Of a DNA stretch of 64,000 nucleotides, positions 51,600-64,000 are shown piece by piece. Positions within the stretch are counted from its first letter, which is position 1. The number at the start of each line of letters is the position of its first letter. The position numbers and the translations under genes are program-made. The DNA is taken from assembly GCA_964006375.1 (NCBI GenBank), contig OZ023267.1:87487406-87551405 (forward strand), in the 5' to 3' direction. Source of the stretch: Tillus elongatus. Its lineage: Eukaryota > Arthropoda > Insecta > Coleoptera > Cleridae. Below the pieces are notes generated by a model. It saw nothing but the letters and a program-made list of their open reading frames with translations, ran no database searches and was not told the origin of the DNA.

Positions 51600-52140
51600 T
51601 AGAAAACATTATTTTGGAACGAAATTTTTGTGTGTCTGTCGGTCTGTATGGTTGTCTGTAGCCACGTTAGCTTTAGAACGAATTGACATCGTATTCAAAT
51701 CTAGTAGATAGTTAGCACCCGACAAACGAACTCGGATTGTTTTTGGGTAAAATCGCTCCTGGGGGGTAGGAGATGATGGGGGGATAATTTAGTGAAAATT
51801 GACATTTTTTTGTTAAAACTCGAGTATTACAACGTTTTAAGGTTTGTTTGTTAGAAAACTTTCAATGTTATCAAACATCTAGTATTCTGTGCTAAAATTA
51901 TACTAAGGGTTGAAATGAGGGGTGATTTGGTGAAAATTGACATTTTTTCGTTAAAAATCTCGAGTAATATAACATTTCATACATTTATGAGTACAGAGAT
52001 CTGAATATTTTCTTTGTGGTCAAATCATGGATGCTAAATTCATTTCATGAGAACTTCTTTCTGAGGAGAGTAGATTGTCAGCTATGTAAAAATTATGATT
52101 CAATTTGCAGCACTGTTTTTATATTTTGATGGTACATTTT
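51600..52140 (+). repeat. S-family interspersed repeat, copy 2
   Basis: Starts with GTGTGTCTGTCGGTCTGTAT and GAACGAATTGACATCGTATT, then GCACCCGACAAACGAACTCG, TTAAAACTCGAGTATTACAA and a second similar AAAAATCTCGAGTAATATAA block (internal duplication). It ends near AATTTGCAGCACTGTTTTTA. A third relative lies at 63390-63750 on the minus strand. Confidence 0.6.
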
Positions 52141-52309
52141 ATTATCTTTTCAACCATATCAAATTTTTAATATGCTACATTGAAAAAATAGAAAAGGGGC
52201 CTGAAAGTTTAAGTATTAAAAAATTCTTCACTTTATTAACACCAACGTTAATTACAAAAATAGGCAGAAAAATAAGAATTTTTACTACCCTAGATGTTTA
52301 AAGTGATGA
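52141..52309. other. Noncoding spacer
   Basis: AT-rich sequence between the S repeat and the mariner-like pseudogene. Confidence 0.4.
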
Positions 52310-53020
52310 CCTTGTACTAACTGGCAATACCCAAGACCATTGTAAAATTCATTTCTTACATTATGCAAAGTTTGCGGTGATATCAACCTAATCTCACAAT
52401 TTTTTGTTTGAGATGTTCTTAAATATTGAGTCGATTTTTATAAACTTTACTTTTTAAGTACCCCCAAAAAAAGAACTCTAACGGTGTTAAATCGGAAGAC
52501 CTAGCCAGCCATTATATGGGACCTCTACTTCATATCCATCATCCTGGTAGAACTTGGTCCAAATAGTTTCGAACATTAACTGCATAATTTGGCGGAGCAC
52601 CATCATGTTGTAACCAAACGCTATTGTTTATTAAGTCAGGATTGTCTGCATTAGGAAATAATGCAACCAGATCAGGCATCAATTGCAACCGTTAAAATTG
52701 TAGATACCTTTATCCTGTTAAATTATTTTAAAATGGGTCTTTAATATGGTCGTCAGCAATTCCAGTGCATACACTAACATTTTGAGGATAATATGTGTGA
52801 ACCTCCCGCATCCGTTGAGGATGTTCCCTAGCCCAAGATCTATAATTCTGTCTATTGACCGTTCCGTTTAAACAAAATATTGCTTTATTTGAAAATAGAA
52901 GACGCTTGGAAAACACTGGATCTTAAAGACATAATTCCATCATCTTTTCACAGCATTCTTGTCTACGATCAAAGTCATTTGCCAACGCATGGACTAATTT
53001 TGGTATCTTGGTATGTAGGG
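52310..53020 (-). pseudogene. Tc1/mariner-superfamily transposase pseudogene 2
   Basis: From about 53005 down: VHALANDFDRRQECCEKMME, then the 62-codon frame 52916-52728 with FSNKAIFCLNGTVNRQNYRS and AREHPQRMREVHTYYPQNVS. At the first catalytic site relatives have FSDEA; here it is FSNKA (two G-to-A type changes). Then NNSIWLQHDGAPPNYAVNVR (second Asp, kept) and WLARSSDLTPLEFFFWGYLK (third acid region). Stops occur in between and the N-terminal DNA-binding domain is missing, cut off by the heptamer satellite at 53026. Same family as 47210-48185 but a separate copy. Confidence 0.87.
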
Positions 53021-53025
53021 TTTTT

Positions 53026-53506
53026 GTGTAAAGTAAAGTATAAAGTATAAAGTATTCATACTTTATTCTTCATACTTTATACTTTATGCTTTATGCTTTA
53101 TTCTTTATTCTTTATGCTTTATGCTTTATGCTTTATGCTTTATGCTTTATACTTTATGCTTTATGCTTTACGCTTTACGCTTTACACTTTACACTTTATC
53201 CTTTATGCTTTATGCTTTATACTTTATGCTTTGTGCTTTGTGCTTTATGATTTGTGCTTTATGTTTCATGCTTTATTTATGCTTTATTTGTACTTTATGC
53301 TTTATACTTTATGCTTCATTTATACTTTATACTTTATGCTTTATACTTTATGCTTCATCCCTTATCTTTTATGCTTTATGCTTTATACTTTATGCATTAT
53401 GCTTTATGCTTTATACTTTACACTTTACACTTTACACTTTACACTTTACACTTTACACTTTACACTTTACACATTACACTTTACACTTTACACTTTATAC
53501 TTTAGC
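53026..53506 (+). repeat. Heptanucleotide satellite (TTTATGC/TTTACAC)n
   Basis: About 480 bp of 7-bp units. The first two-thirds are mainly TTTATGC and TTTATAC, the last third is TTTACAC, with local variants (TTTGTGC, TTTACGC). The first 25 bp are the complement orientation (ATAAAGTATAAAGTAT), making a small inverted start. The apparent LYALCFM proteins (up to 226 codons) are translations of the repeat. Confidence 0.95.
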
Positions 53507-53529
53507 CAAAGTTTTTGGAAAGAAGGTTT

Positions 53530-54745
53530 AATATTAGAAATTCACAGTCGGAGCTGTTTCTCTATTTCAGCTTGGATCATCTATATTTTGTTCTCAAAGG
53601 AGCGACCGCAGAAAATCCGGTTTCGCAAAGGTAATATGTTGAAGATGGCAATAGCATACGAACTTTTATTGTTTTCTGTGAAAAAACTCATTATCCAACC
53701 CTTCCCAAAAATCAAAGAGTTATTTATTACTAAATTGTCTTTTGTTTTCCATACTTGCCGTGAAAGTCTATAGAGATTTTTCCTTTGGCAGTTTAGAGAT
53801 CTTCGGAAATATTTTCAAATGGGTCCCTGACCGAGTCGTAACTTGCTGTTAAATTGAAGTCAGTAAGAATTGCCAGCATGACGAAATGATTTTCAATGGT
53901 TACGAAAACAAACTCCACTTGTTGTTCTTCAGCTTTGTAAATTTTTTACACATTTATCCACATTTCCAAACATTTCTAAGTGTTTTTGCTTTACACTTCT
54001 ACTACATAGTTCCAGCTTTCTACAAAATGCATTAACTTTATCATTCGTGTCCAACATATGTGTGTTTGCTCCTTCAAGTTGAAGATAAGTACAATGTTCA
54101 GGCCAGGACTCATTTCTTTGGAACTCAGAGCATTTATGTGGGTCATGCAATATGTCCAGATACACTGGGGTGATTTCTGTTTGACCAGTGCTTGTATACT
54201 TTAGAATCTTCCAGACATTGTACGAGCACCATCGGTGCATATTCTCACACAATTTTTCCACTCTGTTTGCCTTGTTCATAAAATCATTTAAGATAATAAA
54301 TAATGCAAGTGGTGTTGCTTTGAGTTATATTGGTTTGCAGAATAGTAGTTATTTTACTGTTGACATATCATCACAAAATTGAACATTAGCAATCTGTTGC
54401 CTCACCAACCTGAATTGAAAAAAATTGTCACCCAATTCCATAAAAAGCTGATGCTCTACGTCTTCAGCTATATCACGAATTCGTAAGGCAACAGTACAAT
54501 TTTATAGAGGAATGAACTGCAATTGTTTGGCAAAATTATTTCCAAACGTTGTTTCTACGATCTCAATTGCAGTTGGTGGAATAAGCTATTCACCAGTGGT
54601 GTTAGGCTTTTTACATCTCGCTTTTGGATATAAAACTTTGTAAGAGGCAAGTAAAGCCTTCTTATTTCAAAGTTTTTTTAATGATTTTTGCTTTTCATAT
54701 GAGTTTAATTGTAATTCGAGAAATTTCCGGGGCTTGCGAACGTAC
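53530..54745 (-). pseudogene. hAT-superfamily transposase pseudogene
   Basis: Blocks in order on the minus strand: ALLASYKVLYPKARCKKPNT (about 54650), PPTAIEIVETTFGNNFAKQL, VALRIRDIAEDVEHQLFMEL and ATPLALFIILNDFMNKAN. The 116-codon frame 54279-53929 then gives LQLEGANTHMLDTNDKVNAF and CRKLELCSR. DPFENISEDL follows near 53830. These match the hAT-type transposases also domesticated in ZBED/SCAND3-like genes. Stops and frame changes occur about every 50-100 codons and the region around the first catalytic Asp appears short. Typical length would be 550-650 aa; about 380 are recognisable. No terminal inverted repeats identified. Confidence 0.82.
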
Positions 54746-55105
54746 TCACTATGAAGTGTTTCAAAATATAGTTTAAATTTATTAGTTCACTAATAGAGAG
54801 GTATCGATGGTGAGACTTTCGGAAAATTTCTGTAAATTGTATTCATATCAATATCCATATTACTCGACATTTATCCACACTAAAACAGAAATAAAAACAC
54901 ATAAACAAACATATTCTTTATTATTGTTAGTTAGTGTTGGTTAGATAAGCAATGAAAGCTGTGAAAGCAATGATTCACTTAAATGATCAATAATAACAAT
55001 TTTCAAATTTATAACCTTACCAATTTGGAATAATATCTCAGTAGAGAGGTAATTAAGCCACATGCCTAAATGTATATTTTAAACATGTCATTTTAAGCCA
55101 AAGAA

Positions 55106-57062
<1,957 letters not shown>

Positions 57063-57335
57063 CAAGTGAAGGTATCCAAATGTCATTCCCATATTACGTA
57101 TTTTTAATTATAAGAATTTAACTAAGGTACAGGATTTTAAGTTAGCGGGCTTTTAAAATATATATACCTGTCAAGAGGTGAAATAATAATTTTCCAGAAG
57201 GCTTGCTGTGATAATACAGGAAATAGGGTTCGAGATTAATTTTGAACAATATCTGATTTCCGCTTTCATTAAAAGGAGAATTATTGTTTGGTAGGACGCT
57301 AGTAGCGAGCGCCATATTCCCTTTCAGAATGAATT

Positions 57336-57402
57336 TCAATATTTAAACCATTTTTGTGTGTAAACAATTTTCAATATTTAAACCATTTTTGTGTGTAAAC
57401 AA
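57336..57402 (+). repeat. 34-bp tandem duplication
   Basis: The unit TTTCAATATTTAAACCATTT TTGTGTGTAAACAA is present twice in direct succession with no difference, inside the A-LTR-like sequence. Confidence 0.93.
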
Positions 57403-58253
57403 TACCCATTTATTCCTAGAAGTAACAGAAGAAATATATTAAATGTTCCAGAATAAGAAAATCACCTAAATGAATAGAATATAATGGTAAATCACGTCAA
57501 TACTTACATATAAAATCATCATTGGAAACAAGGTATCAAAAATCCATTTAATTTGTTTAAATCAAACAAGAAGGGAAGACTTTTTAAGTATAAATATAGA
57601 CAAACTGTCAACCCTTTTGTCTAGCTATAAATGTATTCATGGTAAAGGCATAAAATTGACTTATAAACAGAAATCTAAATCAAATTCCCACGATAGTTGA
57701 AAAGTGGAATCATAGAGGGCACGAAGTGTCTCAAATGAGAAATCTAAAAACAATATTTATCAATTTTTGTAAACCTTGAGAAGATAATACTCCTGTCACA
57801 TAATTAATAGTAAAATTTGTTCTTAAATTTAATATTAGAGGATCTGCTTTAAGACAAAAATTCTAGAATTTTCATAAAATAAAATAAAAAAAATTTGTTA
57901 CTAATTAAAACATGACGTATTTCTTTGGGCATATTCAGATATAAGATTTAATTGCATATAGCAGTCTATTCTCTCCAAATTAGAACCGACTACTGGGATG
58001 GAGTCAGTGCAGAGCAGAACAAAGCCAGGGCAAATTAAAAAGGCAAGTATTTATATAATTTTGCTATTTTAACTAACAAATGATTGGTAACAGTAGTAAA
58101 GAATAGACCACCAAGATTACACAGAAATACATAAGGATTTAAATAACTAAAATCCACAGTCAAAACATTTATTAATAAACACTCAAATCACAAAAATAAA
58201 TATAGGATTTACATAATTAATGCATAGACATTGGGTGTAAGCTGTATATATTA

Positions 58254-58257
<4 letters not shown>

Positions 58258-58334
<77 letters not shown>
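58258..58334 (+). repeat. (TA)n array
   Basis: About 77 bp of TA followed by TAGATAGATAGA. Confidence 0.96.
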
Positions 58335-58336
<2 letters not shown>

Positions 58337-59162
58337 TAGATAGACGTATAAACGGTTATTGTGTAGCCCAATGAAGGTATAAACAGTCATTGTGAAGCCC
58401 GAGAAAACGTTGTTCACCCCACTTGCGGGCTGAACAGCGTATCGACCCTTAGACTGTGTCTACTTATATAAAAACATGTGTACAAGACAGCCAGCTACTT
58501 TTTGCTTGGGCTTCATAAGGCAGTATTTACACCTGCAACATACACTATCTGGTTCAAATGACTTAACTGAAGAGGGCGCGTTGATAGTCAACTATATACA
58601 CCACTTTTATATAACCCGCACGCTATGTAGCCCAATATCTGGCAACAGTGTTTAGACCCACAGTTGTGTTTGTTCGCAAACAAGTGGTTTATAACAGGAT
58701 TTCTATTTAATATTTACTACCAGGAAGAACTCGGCAATAACTCTACCTTTAAAATGATATTGATTTTATTTTTTTATTAATGTGGTTCTTGGCAGCATCG
58801 CTTTAAAGGTTAACGTACTTATTTGTCAACATAGAAAAATCCTCTGAGGTAACAAATTAATAATTATCATCGATGTAAATGCCTGATGTAACTACTATTT
58901 AATTTTTTTACAGCGGGCTATTATTTGACCTATATTTACCTTCGTTCACACATTTCCAGTTTCTAATCTTTAAATTCGTCATAGTTTTTATAATAACCAT
59001 GACACTTTAAGTTATTTCGTAAAAAGGAAAAATACTTTTTTCTAATAAAAATAAATATTTGAAAGTAAATATATAGATATAAAAGATAACCTTTGCGTAG
59101 TCTTTTAATATCCTCGAAGAAAGAAGAAACTATAAATTACAATAAAAAATTTAAAAAAAAAG
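58335..59162. other. Noncoding with a short tandem duplication
   Basis: 58345-58405 holds two related units (CGTATAAACGGTTATTGTGT AGCCCAATGAA and GGTATAAACAGTCATTGTGA AGCCCGAGAAA). The word TAGCCCAATATC recurs at about 58628. Otherwise nothing recognised. Confidence 0.45.
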
Positions 59163-59380
59163 AAAACCGACTTCATTAAGGATAATTAAAAAACTATTGG
59201 TCAGATCTTGATCAGATTAATATGGGACCACATGAGAAGCACCAACTTTCAAATAGAAAAAAAAAAAGAAAAAGAATAATCAAAATCGGTTCACCTAGAA
59301 AAAAGTTCTGAAGTAACACACACATAAAAAGAAATAAAGTCGAATTGAGAACCTCCTCCTTTTTTAAAGTCGGTTAAAAA
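59163..59380 (+). mobile_element. Short element with AACCGACTT-type inverted ends
   Basis: Left end AAAACCGACTTCATTAAGG, right end CTTTTTTAAAGTCGGTTAAA, i.e. an imperfect inverted repeat of about 12 bp. The internal blocks ATCAAAATCGGTTCACCTAG and GAATTGAGAACCTCCTCCTT belong, as I recall, to a repeat widespread in insect genomes. About 218 bp, no ORF. Non-autonomous; its parent class cannot be told from this copy. Confidence 0.6.
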
Positions 59381-59564
59381 CAGTAACAACTATGGCAGGG
59401 TATCTCACATTTTTTAACATGTGTTAAACTATTTATTAAACAATCTTTTTAAAAAAATTGAATTAATAAATATTTATCTTTGTGAACCACTATACTCTAT
59501 TGGGGCACTTTATATTGTGGCGTCATATTTTGAAAAATTTTACAATTGACTGAAACTTATTTGG
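59381..59564. other. Noncoding spacer
   Basis: AT-rich sequence with no recognisable feature. Confidence 0.4.
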
Positions 59565-59740
59565 TATACTTAAATATTTATTTTACAACAGATTTCCAAA
59601 GATCCGAGTGGCGTGCATATTTGTATTAACTAATAACATATTTTTTCTCTAAGTGAAGTTTTAATAACATGTCGATCGTTTCACTAACAAAGTTAGCGTC
59701 ATCAGAGGATGAAAAATTCTGTACTTAACATATTTTTTTT
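59565..59740 (-). mobile_element. Penelope-like 3' end with hammerhead-like motif
   Basis: Minus strand (59705 to 59675) reads CTGATGA, CGCTAAC, TTT, GTTAGTG, AAACGATCG, close to the 48.76-kb motif that follows the Penelope GIY-YIG relic. It can fold as a 6-bp stem between CTGATGA and GAAAC. Nothing coding remains here, so the assignment rests on this shared block. Confidence 0.5.
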
Positions 59741-61260
59741 ATAAAAGGTCATTATATTAAAATGAGTAGATAAAGCAACAATTTATAAACTATGTAGTGT
59801 TTTGAGTTATTTTTAGAGTAAAGAATCTATTACATAGATTAAATTAATCGGAAATGGAGTCATTATAGCTCCAGCTTTTTAAGCGCGTTTTACATAAACG
59901 AACGGGCCGTCGTTTCAAATTACTTGACTTTAGAGAAACATTAAAAAAAAACTATACATTTGACACTTCTTAATAAGGCAGTTGTAGAGCACTTTTTTAA
60001 TTTTTAATTGACTAATAGAAGTTTTTCAAAAAATTCCGCGGTTTTCAAATGAGTTTCGCGAAAAATCACGAGACAGGACATATATTTTGTTTAGTTCTAT
60101 ACAAATTATTATTATCATTATTATCAGTATGGAATAGAATTATACATTATGTCGATATAATAAGTCATGAGATTTAAACATAATATATTATTTTACATAA
60201 TTTAGTTAATAGTTTTTGTTGAAATGTGTTTGACATATGCTTTCCAAACGTTATCGACTGCAGGTTTTGCGGTACCAAAATTTATTTTCCTTCTTACCTC
60301 AACTGATGTTTCAAACCTCCTCTATATTTAAGATAAATTCTGACCATACCATTATTATCTTATTTAACCAGTAAACAAGTATGTATAGATACCACTTGAG
60401 TTTTTAAATTAAAAAAAAAACAAAGGGGAAAAAGCATATTTAAGGTAATTCATCTTGCTACTTTTCTAACGTTTAACCTAACCACTTTGTTTTACGTTAA
60501 CAGGTATATGTACTAAAGCCATTACCTTAAAGATTTCTAGTTTTATGTTTACAAAACCATTCTGTAGACACTGGCGGCATTCTGAATTGTTTGAGTTTAG
60601 GGGAAAATGAATTACAAGTGCGTTTTGCATTTCATAAGTCCATTTGAAAACACTTTTCGTCTTGAAATTTGATCAAATATAGGTAACAAATTTTAAAGAA
60701 AAACGGTCGCCCTGTAAAAATAAGTGAGTTTAGGAAAACAGTTACAAAACAGATTAAAGCTATTTTTTTAAGCCAATGACATACATCGTATTACAAAAAA
60801 ATACGTAACTAAACACAAAGCGACCTTTTTTTGATTTTGGGAAAAACAAAAAAGCATCTCGAAATGTTCTTATTTGTGTGACTAAGTGAAATAGGTATAA
60901 TAACGTTTTTTTTTTTCACTTAGTAAGAATTGAAACTTGTGATGAGCACTGATAAGCCTCTGCTTTAATACAAGCGTCAAACCATCCAAGCACTTTGCTC
61001 ATACCTTATAAAGTCGCTCTGATCTTATTTAGAGTAATATGCTGCTTTCTTATTTTTAGTGTTCCAACTATATTTTAGATTTCTTATATAAGTAAAATAC
61101 ATTCTGAGAGTATATTGTGATACTCAAATGAACCAACAGAAAAGATACTTTTTTTTTGACAATTTATTTTACACTTACTAGAATAGCATTAATGAGTAGC
61201 AATCATTAGCACTGGCTTTTCATAACATTTTAAAAAATATTAAATAAAACAAACGAATGT
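59741..61260. other. Noncoding, nothing recognised (1.5 kb)
   Basis: AT-rich DNA, no ORF above 60 codons, no repeat recognised apart from short A/T runs. Confidence 0.5.
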
Positions 61261-61435
61261 GAGATTCACACAATATTATTACATGCCTACACAAAAGCTG
61301 TTTCATCGCGATGTGGCTTTTTTAAGCTAAAATGTAAAAGATTATGTTTATATACTTTTTTATTTTTGTAGCTGAGGAAGCCACATCGTGGCGAAAGAAG
61401 TGTTGTGCACGTAATAATATAGTGTGAATCATATA
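61261..61435. mobile_element. Hairpin element with inverted arms of about 58 bp
   Basis: 61262-61320 (GATTCACACAATATTATTAC ... CATCGCGATGTGGCTT) and 61379-61434 (AAGCCACATCGTGGCGAAAG ... GTAATAATATAGTGTGAATC) are imperfect inverted copies around a 58-bp AT-rich spacer. The right arm carries CTGAGGAAGCCACATCGTGG CGAAAG, a CTGANGA-stem-GAAA arrangement. It could be two head-to-head Penelope-like ends or a small MITE. Confidence 0.65.
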
Positions 61436-62216
61436 TTGCTTTGTTTTTATTAAATCTTTGAAAATGAATTTATAATAATATAATATAAATATATTGTCTA
61501 AAACGTTTTACTTTTTATTTATTTATTTTTCTCTTTTAATTATTAATTTTAATGTATTTAAAGTTTTAGGTTACAACTCGTTTAAATAAACTTACGGCTT
61601 AAATATTTCTAAAATAAGCTTAACGTTTCTTAGTTGGTTTATTACGAGGGCACTATTTAATCTGCTTTTTAAAAAAATATTAATACTTTAAAATGTTTGC
61701 TCTTCCGAAATTGTTACTATCGGTTTGTTTTGTTATATTTCGTTTTAGTTAGGTACTTACTAACATTTCCATATTTAATTTAAAAATTGTATTTTGGCCT
61801 AAAGTAATAAAAATATGGAAAGGTGGAATTGTGGATATGAAAAAAATTACTACAAAATTAACTCTCCTTTTTTTTTGAGGAAAATTTTTTGTGAAATTAT
61901 CTTTAAAATACTCATTTATGAGATCTTTTTGTTCCTCCGTCCACCTTCTTCTTATATCTTTTTGGCTAGTTTCTTTGGATTCTAAATCTGTAAAATATGG
62001 CGGCAATTAGTTTTTGGTTTCGACATATTACAAGCTATAAAATTTTCCCTTATTTTCATTTAAAACATTCTCCACATGTGATCTAGTTATTTTTTCTAAT
62101 TTTTTTTTTTCATTTAAATGCGTATCTGCACAGTAAAAAAAAGTATTACTCTGGTTGGACACTTCAGATAACTGTATCTTTATTTATAACTGAGACATCC
62201 AGCAGGCTTCGATTGT
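61436..62216. other. Noncoding, nothing recognised
   Basis: AT-rich. The 85-codon minus frame 61749-62006 begins MPPYFTDLESKETSQKDIRR and continues RRWTEEQKDLINEYF. This is faintly like a Myb/SANT-type or transposon-associated start, but too short to name. Confidence 0.35.
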
Positions 62217-62866
62217 TATTCTCATTATTTTTCTCTGCTCTGTAGAGGTTAGACATGTCCCAAAAAAGGCGATATTAAATTTTTTCTGTAAATTTGTATA
62301 AATAACAAAGAAATTTTGCATAAATTTGGTCTCATTAAATCTATCTGAGTTCTTCCTATAGTGGACTTCTAAAATAAGTGTGCTACTCTATTTATATGAA
62401 CTTCTAGGGTGACACAAGACGTGTACCAGACGGCGAAGGTATCCAAACTGCTATTGGTTATCAACAAAGGCAAGGGTGCATCATTCTGACACTGAATTAA
62501 ATATACATATTTAATTCAGTGTCAGAATTATCAGACTCATCAGAAATTACTGAATCGGATAATTCTATTTCATCCAAGGGTTTTCCACTGTTATAAGATG
62601 CACCCTTGCCTTTGTTGATAATCAATAGCAGTTTGGATACCTTCGCCGTCTGGTACACGTCTTGTGTCAGCCTAGAAGTTCATATAAATAGAGTAGCACA
62701 CTTATTTTAGAAGTCCACTATAGGAAGAACTCAGATAGATTTAATGAGACCAAATTTATGCAAAATTTCTTTGTTATTTATACAAATTTACAGAAAAAAT
62801 TTAATATCGCCTTTTTTGGGACATGTCTAACCTCTACAGAACAGGCTATAAAAATAAGAGATATTT
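62217..62866. mobile_element. Foldback element with arms of about 248 bp
   Basis: The left arm (62235-62482) and right arm (62597-62846) are near-perfect reverse complements, e.g. TGTAGAGGTTAGACATGTCC against GGACATGTCTAACCTCTACA and GGCAAGGGTGCATC against GATGCACCCTTGCC. Similarity fades over another 20 bp outside. The 114-bp centre starts with a 46-bp near-perfect palindrome (62483-62528) and includes a short acidic open stretch on the minus strand (DEIELSDSVISDESDNSDTE) that resembles transposase N-termini. No transposase is present. Confidence 0.85.
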
Positions 62867-63389
62867 AACACATGCACAATCATATACAAGACACTCTTAA
62901 ATTAACTTTAGCTCGTCGCTCATAAAAAATATCCCTTAGGTATTAATTACAAGGAAAAAAACGTTGGTTATTAAATTGTTGTTGCTCTTTTAGGGCTGTG
63001 GCGACTCAAGGATGGCTTGGCAAAGGCACATGTTGATGCTGATTTTTCCGTATCAATTTTAGATTACGCGAACAAGTTTTATTGGCAAAAATTTTAACTT
63101 AAAAAATCAACAGGTGAGACAATGATCAACAAAACTAATTCCTTAACCTGTTAGGATTTTTGCTATTCCTTTTATTTACAACTATTGAAGAACTACTAAA
63201 GTCTACAAAAACTTAATTAATCATTAATACTTAAAATTTTCTTGCTTAACAAATTACTTCTAGAAAGTTTGTTACATAGCATTAAATTAAAATATATCAT
63301 GTTAACTGTTACATCCCGAAGTTATAACAGTACTGCAAATTGAATCATAACCTCCATATCGCTGCGTGATGATCACTATCACCAAAAAG
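62867..63389. other. Noncoding, nothing recognised
   Basis: AT-rich sequence with no ORF or repeat recognised. Confidence 0.5.
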
Positions 63390-63750
63390 AGTTTTTATCT
63401 AATAAATTTGGGGTTGATCCTTTTATTACAAAGAAAATTAATATTCAACCTCTCCATAATCAACAAAGATTTTAATTTCATGAGCAAATGTAAGATATTC
63501 AGTAATATTCCTATTTCTGTATCTATAAACTTCTGAAATAATATATTACTAGATTTGTTATGGAAAAGGTGCCAATTTTCCCAATTCAACCCTCTATTTC
63601 CTACCTCCCCCTAAAGCAATGTTAGTTACACAATCCAGACAACCCCTTGTGAACAGCTACCTGCATGCCAAATTTTAAGTCGATCGCTCAATTACAAAAT
63701 AATTTAATATTTCACCCCTAAATGATCAACCCCTATTAAATTTATTCAGA
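63390..63750 (-). repeat. S-family interspersed repeat, copy 3 (diverged)
   Basis: On the minus strand the order GGCATGCAGGTAGCTGTTCA, TAGGGGGAGGTAGGAAATAG, TCTAGTAATATATTATTTCA, GAAGTTTATAGATACAGAAA parallels the S copies at 51600-52000 and 49330-49400. The 64-codon frame inside is not convincing. Confidence 0.5.
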
Positions 63751-64000
63751 AAATGTTAGGTCCGTCGTACTATTTGAATTTATGTTCTCGAAAAATCTCA
63801 TAAAACGACATATTCAGTTTTCAATGTTAACGCAGACGGACCGAAACAATTTGTCATTTTTCGAAAATCAGTTTTTCATTACTTGCTTTGAGATTTTTTA
63901 CTCAATAAAAATCAATTTTACGCTTCCGTTATCATTACCTATACTTCTACATGTTTAAGACGATATGGAAATAATAAGTTAATGCACAAGTACACTTAGA
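63751..64000. other. Noncoding window end
   Basis: AT-rich sequence with no recognisable feature. Confidence 0.4.

Noticed and set aside
53093..53773. 226-codon LYALCFM-repeat ORF
   Set aside because: Translation of the 7-bp satellite; no conserved start or flanking signal, and other frames are open as well.
61372..61396. Functional hammerhead ribozyme at this exact site
   Set aside because: The CTGAGGA and GAAA core boxes and a 5-bp stem are present, but an extra A sits between the core and stem II and no closing stems I/III with a cleavable UH were found.

Overview
The window looks like eukaryotic, almost certainly insect, genomic DNA. It is AT-rich, full of long dinucleotide arrays, and carries typical insect transposable elements: an I-type LINE with RNase H, BEL/Pao, Ty3/gypsy and errantivirus-like LTR elements, Tc1/mariner and hAT transposase relics, a Penelope GIY-YIG relic and tRNA-derived SINEs. 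No host gene could be identified. Nearly all recognisable coding sequence is transposon-derived and broken. The order and species cannot be told from the sequence.

Layout. 0-7.7 kb: simple repeats, fragments of an interspersed family called R here, two SINE copies, a tRNA-Gly-like sequence, a BEL LTR and a Gag relic. 7.7-13 kb: an I-type LINE on the minus strand with ORF1, endonuclease, RT, RNase H and a C-terminal CCHC motif, broken by frameshifts and stops. 15.6-20.0 kb: an R repeat whose central (TA)n array contains a BEL/Pao element. 20.9-35.4 kb: Ty3-like element A (plus strand, about 2.1-kb LTRs that carry a (TA)n array). Its 3' LTR is split by element B (27946-34962, minus strand), which sits exactly inside that array. 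B has about 1.85-kb, nearly identical LTRs and one intact 412-codon Gag-like ORF but no pol. 35.6-40.2 kb: element D, an errantivirus-like provirus (minus strand) with RT, RNase H, integrase and a partial F-like Env, also embedded in (TA)n.

40-54.8 kb: R-repeat copies, tRNA-like SINE fragments, an errantivirus-type Gag fragment, a mariner-like pseudogene, a Penelope GIY-YIG piece, a second mariner-like pseudogene, a heptanucleotide satellite and a hAT transposase pseudogene. 54.8-58.2 kb: a diverged relative of the element A LTR, interrupted by a compound (TA)n(GT)n array with 1,854 bp of pure GT. 58.2-64 kb: noncoding DNA with a short element ending in AACCGACTT-type sequence, a Penelope-like 3' end, a hairpin element and a 650-bp foldback element.

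Main themes. LTR retrotransposons of several families sit inside (TA)n arrays, some of which are themselves parts of other repeats, giving a readable nesting order. Element B is a candidate Gag-only, non-autonomous LTR element. Its primer-binding-site-like module is repeated four times across the LTR/leader junction, and element A shows a similar 40-bp repeat in its leader.
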